From the NCBI GenBank assembly GCA_046328115.1, contig JAXLXE010000003.1:744001-808000 (forward strand): a DNA stretch of 64,000 bases, written 5' to 3'. The notes under the pieces are model-generated. The model saw only the letters and a program-made list of their open reading frames with translations. It made no database searches and had not been told where the DNA came from. The translations under genes and the position numbers were made by a program. Source of the DNA: JAXLXE01 sp046328115. Lineage in GTDB: Bacteria; Chloroflexota; UBA6077; JACCZL01. Within the stretch, counting starts at the first letter, position 1. Each line of letters starts with the position of its first letter. Positions 61,292 through 64,000 of the stretch are shown here, in pieces.

Positions 61292-62596
61292 TCACCCCGT
61301 CGTGTTTGTGCCGTCGTCGTTGGTTCGGCCACCCGATTCCGCAGGTAGGGTGCTTTTGAGCTCTGTCTGGGCGAGATCGGTGCGCTTTCGGATTTCCTCA
61401 AAGAGGAGTCTGGGGCTCAGGCCAAAGACCGCGGCCAGCGCGAGCGACGGTGCGTTCAAGGCGCTGAAGATGTGCGTTGAAAGCCCGTTGTCCGAGCTGC
61501 CGGTGGCGGCGGGGGAGGCAGCGGAGACGAAGATGATGCCCAGGATCGCCGCCAGACCAGAGAGGTGCGGCGTGGTGAGGAGGCGAGCAAGCGACAGTCC
61601 ATAGTCGTCGACGGCGCGGGAGGCGCGAGACTGGCTATACAGCCGATCGAGCACGCCGACGAGCGCACCGACGAAGTAGAATGCGACCACGCCCTGGAGA
61701 ATTTCCTTTTTCGAGTCAGCGAGAATCGACAGGCAGAGCATGCCGTAGGCGACGATCGCGCTGACTGCCAGTGTGACCAGCAGTTTGTTTCGTGCCCTCA
61801 TCAGGGCGTCCCAACGGTCGTCGCGGTAGTTGTGCAGCGCGAGCCAGATGGAGCGGACTGCCACGCGCGCCTGTGTGGTGATGACCTCGGCTCGGGAGTG
61901 GAAGGGCCCGCCGCTCTGCACCGGCACCGCTGCACCCAACTGCTCTTTCATCAGCTTGGCACTCTCGCGGGCGAGCTTGGAGTCGGCGATGCAGAGACGA
62001 GCTTCGTCGGCCGCGTCCACCACGTCCTCGGGCGGTGCCAGAACGAGCCAGGCCTCCTCTGCCCGGTGCACGCGCCGCCAGAGGGCGTTTGGCGCGTGCC
62101 CCGTGATCCACTGGGTTCCCTCACTGGAAAGCCCCGCTCGGATGTCCGCGATATGTCGATGAATCTCATCTCGGGCAATGTCAGCCTCGGACTCGTGCGG
62201 TGGTGCAACCGCCACGGCCGTGCTCTGGTAGGCCACTCGTGCCTCGAGTTCGTCGAGACGACTCCGCAGAAGACGGTAGCTCGTGGCGTTGACCTGCGCT
62301 GGCGCCGAGAGGCCAAGCATGGCGTGTAGAAGGCTGAGCCCGAGCCAGGCGATGAGCAGGTTCGCCGTGCCAGCGATCAGGACGTGCTCGGCGCGCGCGC
62401 TTAGATTGAAGAGATCCATCGAGTACGCGGCTACCGTGATCAGTGCGGCCAGGATCGGTGCCAGGGGAGCCGTGAAGACGAGGGATCCTCTGAAGCGCAG
62501 GAAGCAGAACTTCCACACGGACATCGCGGCCCGAGATGGCGCCGCTGGGCGTGAGGATCCATCGGGTGCGTCACTCGCGCGAACGACTGCTACCAT
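61292..62596 (-). CDS. multi-span membrane protein of unknown function
   Basis: 434 residues from ATG 62596, right after AGGAGGTGAT. Two membrane helices (about 37-95: PLAPILAALITVAAYSM; LIAGTANLLIAWLGLSLLHAM), then a long soluble helical region (about 110-265) with coiled-coil character, then three helices (about 270-395). The C-terminal tail (RLLFEEIRKRTDLAQTEL) is polar. No domain recognised. It could be a scaffold or sensor. It is transcribed toward the HEXXH protein gene, 200 bases away. Confidence 0.6.
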   Translation of the reverse strand: MVAVVRASDAPDGSSRPAAPSRAAMSVWKFCFLRFRGSLVFTAPLAPILAALITVAAYSMDLFNLSARAEHVLIAGTANLLIAWLGLSLLHAMLGLSAPAQVNATSYRLLRSRLDELEARVAYQSTAVAVAPPHESEADIARDEIHRHIADIRAGLSSEGTQWITGHAPNALWRRVHRAEEAWLVLAPPEDVVDAADEARLCIADSKLARESAKLMKEQLGAAVPVQSGGPFHSRAEVITTQARVAVRSIWLALHNYRDDRWDALMRARNKLLVTLAVSAIVAYGMLCLSILADSKKEILQGVVAFYFVGALVGVLDRLYSQSRASRAVDDYGLSLARLLTTPHLSGLAAILGIIFVSAASPAATGSSDNGLSTHIFSALNAPSLALAAVFGLSPRLLFEEIRKRTDLAQTELKSTLPAESGGRTNDDGTNTTG

Positions 62597-62814
62597 GGCG
62601 ATCACCTCCTACACGATTCCGCCTCCAGCATCGCACCAGAGTGTGCACGTCAAGGTTGCCACGGGTGACGCGACGGTGTTGCGCGGGCCGCTCCGCGTTC
62701 GCGCGGCCGCGAGGGCGTCACGGGCATCGGCGAGATCGTGGCAGGCGTGGCGGAGCGAAGCGCCGCCTGCGATCCAGCGCCCGCGGCGCGCCCCCTTCGT
62801 GCCTGTCAGAATCG

Positions 62815-62830
62815 CCGGCGTAGCCGCCGG
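62815..62830 (-). terminator. small hairpin after the substrate-binding-like gene
   Basis: CCGGCG, TAGC loop, CGCCGG, 35 bases beyond the stop at 62865 in an otherwise featureless 268-base gap. Confidence 0.3.
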
Positions 62831-62864
62831 AGCAACCTGGACCAGGGCTTGTGCTGGCCGCCCC

Positions 62865-63842
62865 TCAGGCTGAAGTCAGCCGCGCGTAGTCCGCGAATGC
62901 TTCCGCTGGATCGACTGCCGCTCGCACCAGGCCCTGTGCCGCCTGGTCCTGGCAGAGATCGCGGAGCATCTTCATGTTGGGCTCCAGGCCCACGGGATTC
63001 CAGTCATCCCCGAAGGTGGCGGCAGTCCGTTCCAACTCCGCCAGCCCCCAGGGACCGATGTCCGCCAGATGGCGGCGCTGGATCTGCCAGGCTTCCTTGG
63101 ACGCCTGGAACGCGTCAGTCAGGCTCTGCAACGCCCAGGGGTGCTCCTCGGCTACCTCTCGTCGAATGGTGAGGAGGTGATGCGCGGGGATGTAGCCGAA
63201 TCGCCGATAGTGGGCCGCCTCCGCCGCCGGGAAGTCCGGGATCAGGTGGACCAGCGGGCTGTCGGGCTGAAAGAAGCCGGAGGGCATGAAGGCGGCGACC
63301 ATCACGTCAATCTCGCCCTCCAGGGTGAGATCCACCAGCGACTTGCCGGTCGCTCCGGGGACCACCCCGCGAGGCAGGTCCGGGGGCGTGGCGTGCACGG
63401 GCAGCAGACCGCCGAACTGGACCGGCGCCACCACCCAATTGACCTTCCAGATGTCCACGCCGTCTTGACGCATGACCACCCGCGTCCAGGTGTTGCCGGA
63501 GTTGGGCCAGCCGTCAATGCCGACGCGCTTCCCTTCGAGTTGCTTCAGGTCTGTCAGGCCGCGCAGCGGACTGTCACGGCGTACCAGGAAGCAGCGGTGG
63601 CGGAAGGCGCGCATGGGGAACGCCGGCAGCCCCACCCACTCCCGTGCGCCGCGCGAGGCCCGCAGCAGATAGTGGCCGATGGACGCTTCGCCAGCCTGGA
63701 ACGAGGAATCGCTCTGGAGGGCGGCCATCCCGGTGCTCGTGTCCAGGGTGAGATCGATCCCCTTCGGTCGGACCTCCCCGAGCGCGAGCGGCATCAGGAA
63801 GTCCCAGCGATTGGTGACCATCTTGATGGGCAGATTCGTCAC
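62865..63842 (-). CDS. 4,5-dihydroxyphthalate decarboxylase-like / ABC substrate-binding-fold protein
   Basis: 325 residues, periplasmic-binding-protein type II fold without a signal peptide or lipobox. Family features: ALGEVRPKGIDLTLD (about 20-34), LPAFPMRAFRHRCFLVRRDSPLRGLTDLKQLEGKRVGIDGW (72-112), then VHLIPDFPAAEAAHYRRFGYIPAHHLLTIRRE. This matches enzymes of the phthalate pathway (Pht5-like) and the related thiamine/nitrate binding proteins. Lack of an export signal favours an enzyme. Ends the window's last operon together with the partial gene upstream at 63897. Confidence 0.75.
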   Translation of the reverse strand: MTNLPIKMVTNRWDFLMPLALGEVRPKGIDLTLDTSTGMAALQSDSSFQAGEASIGHYLLRASRGAREWVGLPAFPMRAFRHRCFLVRRDSPLRGLTDLKQLEGKRVGIDGWPNSGNTWTRVVMRQDGVDIWKVNWVVAPVQFGGLLPVHATPPDLPRGVVPGATGKSLVDLTLEGEIDVMVAAFMPSGFFQPDSPLVHLIPDFPAAEAAHYRRFGYIPAHHLLTIRREVAEEHPWALQSLTDAFQASKEAWQIQRRHLADIGPWGLAELERTAATFGDDWNPVGLEPNMKMLRDLCQDQAAQGLVRAAVDPAEAFADYARLTSA

Positions 63843-63896
63843 AACAGGCTCCCGTTGGGGCGAATCAAGCGGCCCCCTGGCGCGCGCACCGGCCGT

Positions 63897-64000
63897 CTAG
63901 CCCCGCGTCAGCCGAAACGTGACGGATCCGCCCGTGTGGGCTCGCTCAGACTCCGCGCACAGCTCCTCATGCCCCTGATCCACGCGGGCGAAGAGGTTGA
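63897..64000 (-). CDS. partial gene, C-terminal 33 residues, product unknown
   Basis: From the right edge to TAG at 63897-63899, read on the minus strand as NLFARVDQGHEELCAESER and AHTGGSVTFRLTRG. The gene runs off the window. The stop lies 54 bases upstream of the decarboxylase-like gene, so the two may be co-transcribed. No family can be named from this piece. Confidence 0.55.
   Translation of the reverse strand, partial: NLFARVDQGHEELCAESERAHTGGSVTFRLTRG

Overview
The window reads as a chromosomal segment of a high-GC, Gram-positive-type or monoderm-like bacterium, most probably a Chloroflexota (inference). Support comes from uniformly high GC, dipeptide-binding lipoproteins with Tat-type leaders, a lipobox and long Ala/Pro/Lys linkers, many GTG starts, and a cofactor-heavy gene content with little sugar metabolism. 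No rRNA, tRNA or CRISPR array was recognised.

Layout. 0.1-4.3 kb: a small secreted protein, adenine deaminase, a 239-bp intergenic repeat array, DUF429 and GNAT proteins. 4.3-14 kb: a one-carbon/methionine locus. On the minus strand lie a homocysteine methyltransferase-MTHFR fusion, a PucR regulator and a zinc alcohol dehydrogenase. Divergently, on the plus strand, lie a MetV-like zinc protein, MetF, a MidA-like methyltransferase, a core-type MetE and a divergent cyclodeaminase-like protein, almost all with overlapping start/stop codons. 14.3-21.5 kb: an uptake/catabolic cluster (amidohydrolase, DppB/DppC permeases, MetE-like enzyme, NHL propeller, solute-binding lipoprotein) closed by an 18-bp-stem terminator. 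21.6-25.1 kb (minus): a heme-copper oxidoreductase operon whose subunit I lacks the catalytic tyrosine of oxygen reductases and carries Gln there. 25.1-30.9 kb: DUF4126, methyltransferase, thioredoxin-like/SelW-like pair, Uma2, DUF3891 and an SbmA/YddA-type ABC exporter. 31-35 kb (minus): a second dipeptide-type ABC importer. 35.2-38.2 kb: rhodanese, SufU and a secreted PPC-domain protein.

38.2-49.5 kb is a nested mobile-element graveyard. A beta-helix surface-protein gene is cut by an IS66 remnant. Two inverted ISL3-family copies flank two IS21-family elements. Two IS630-family elements follow, the second cutting a nucleotidyltransferase (MNT) gene. Sequence split across the ISL3 copies indicates that the segment between them is inverted relative to its original arrangement. 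Nearly all transposase genes here carry single-base indels, unlike the flanking genes.

49.6-64 kb: LLM flavin oxidoreductase, SRPBCC protein, HAD phosphatase, a penicillin-acylase-family Ntn hydrolase with an HTH-like N-terminus instead of a signal peptide, secreted and pentapeptide-repeat proteins, a Drr-type ABC-2 exporter, a D-2-hydroxyacid dehydrogenase, a frameshifted secreted HEXXH protein, a membrane protein, a solute-binding/dihydroxyphthalate-decarboxylase-like protein, and the C-terminus of a gene running off the right edge.
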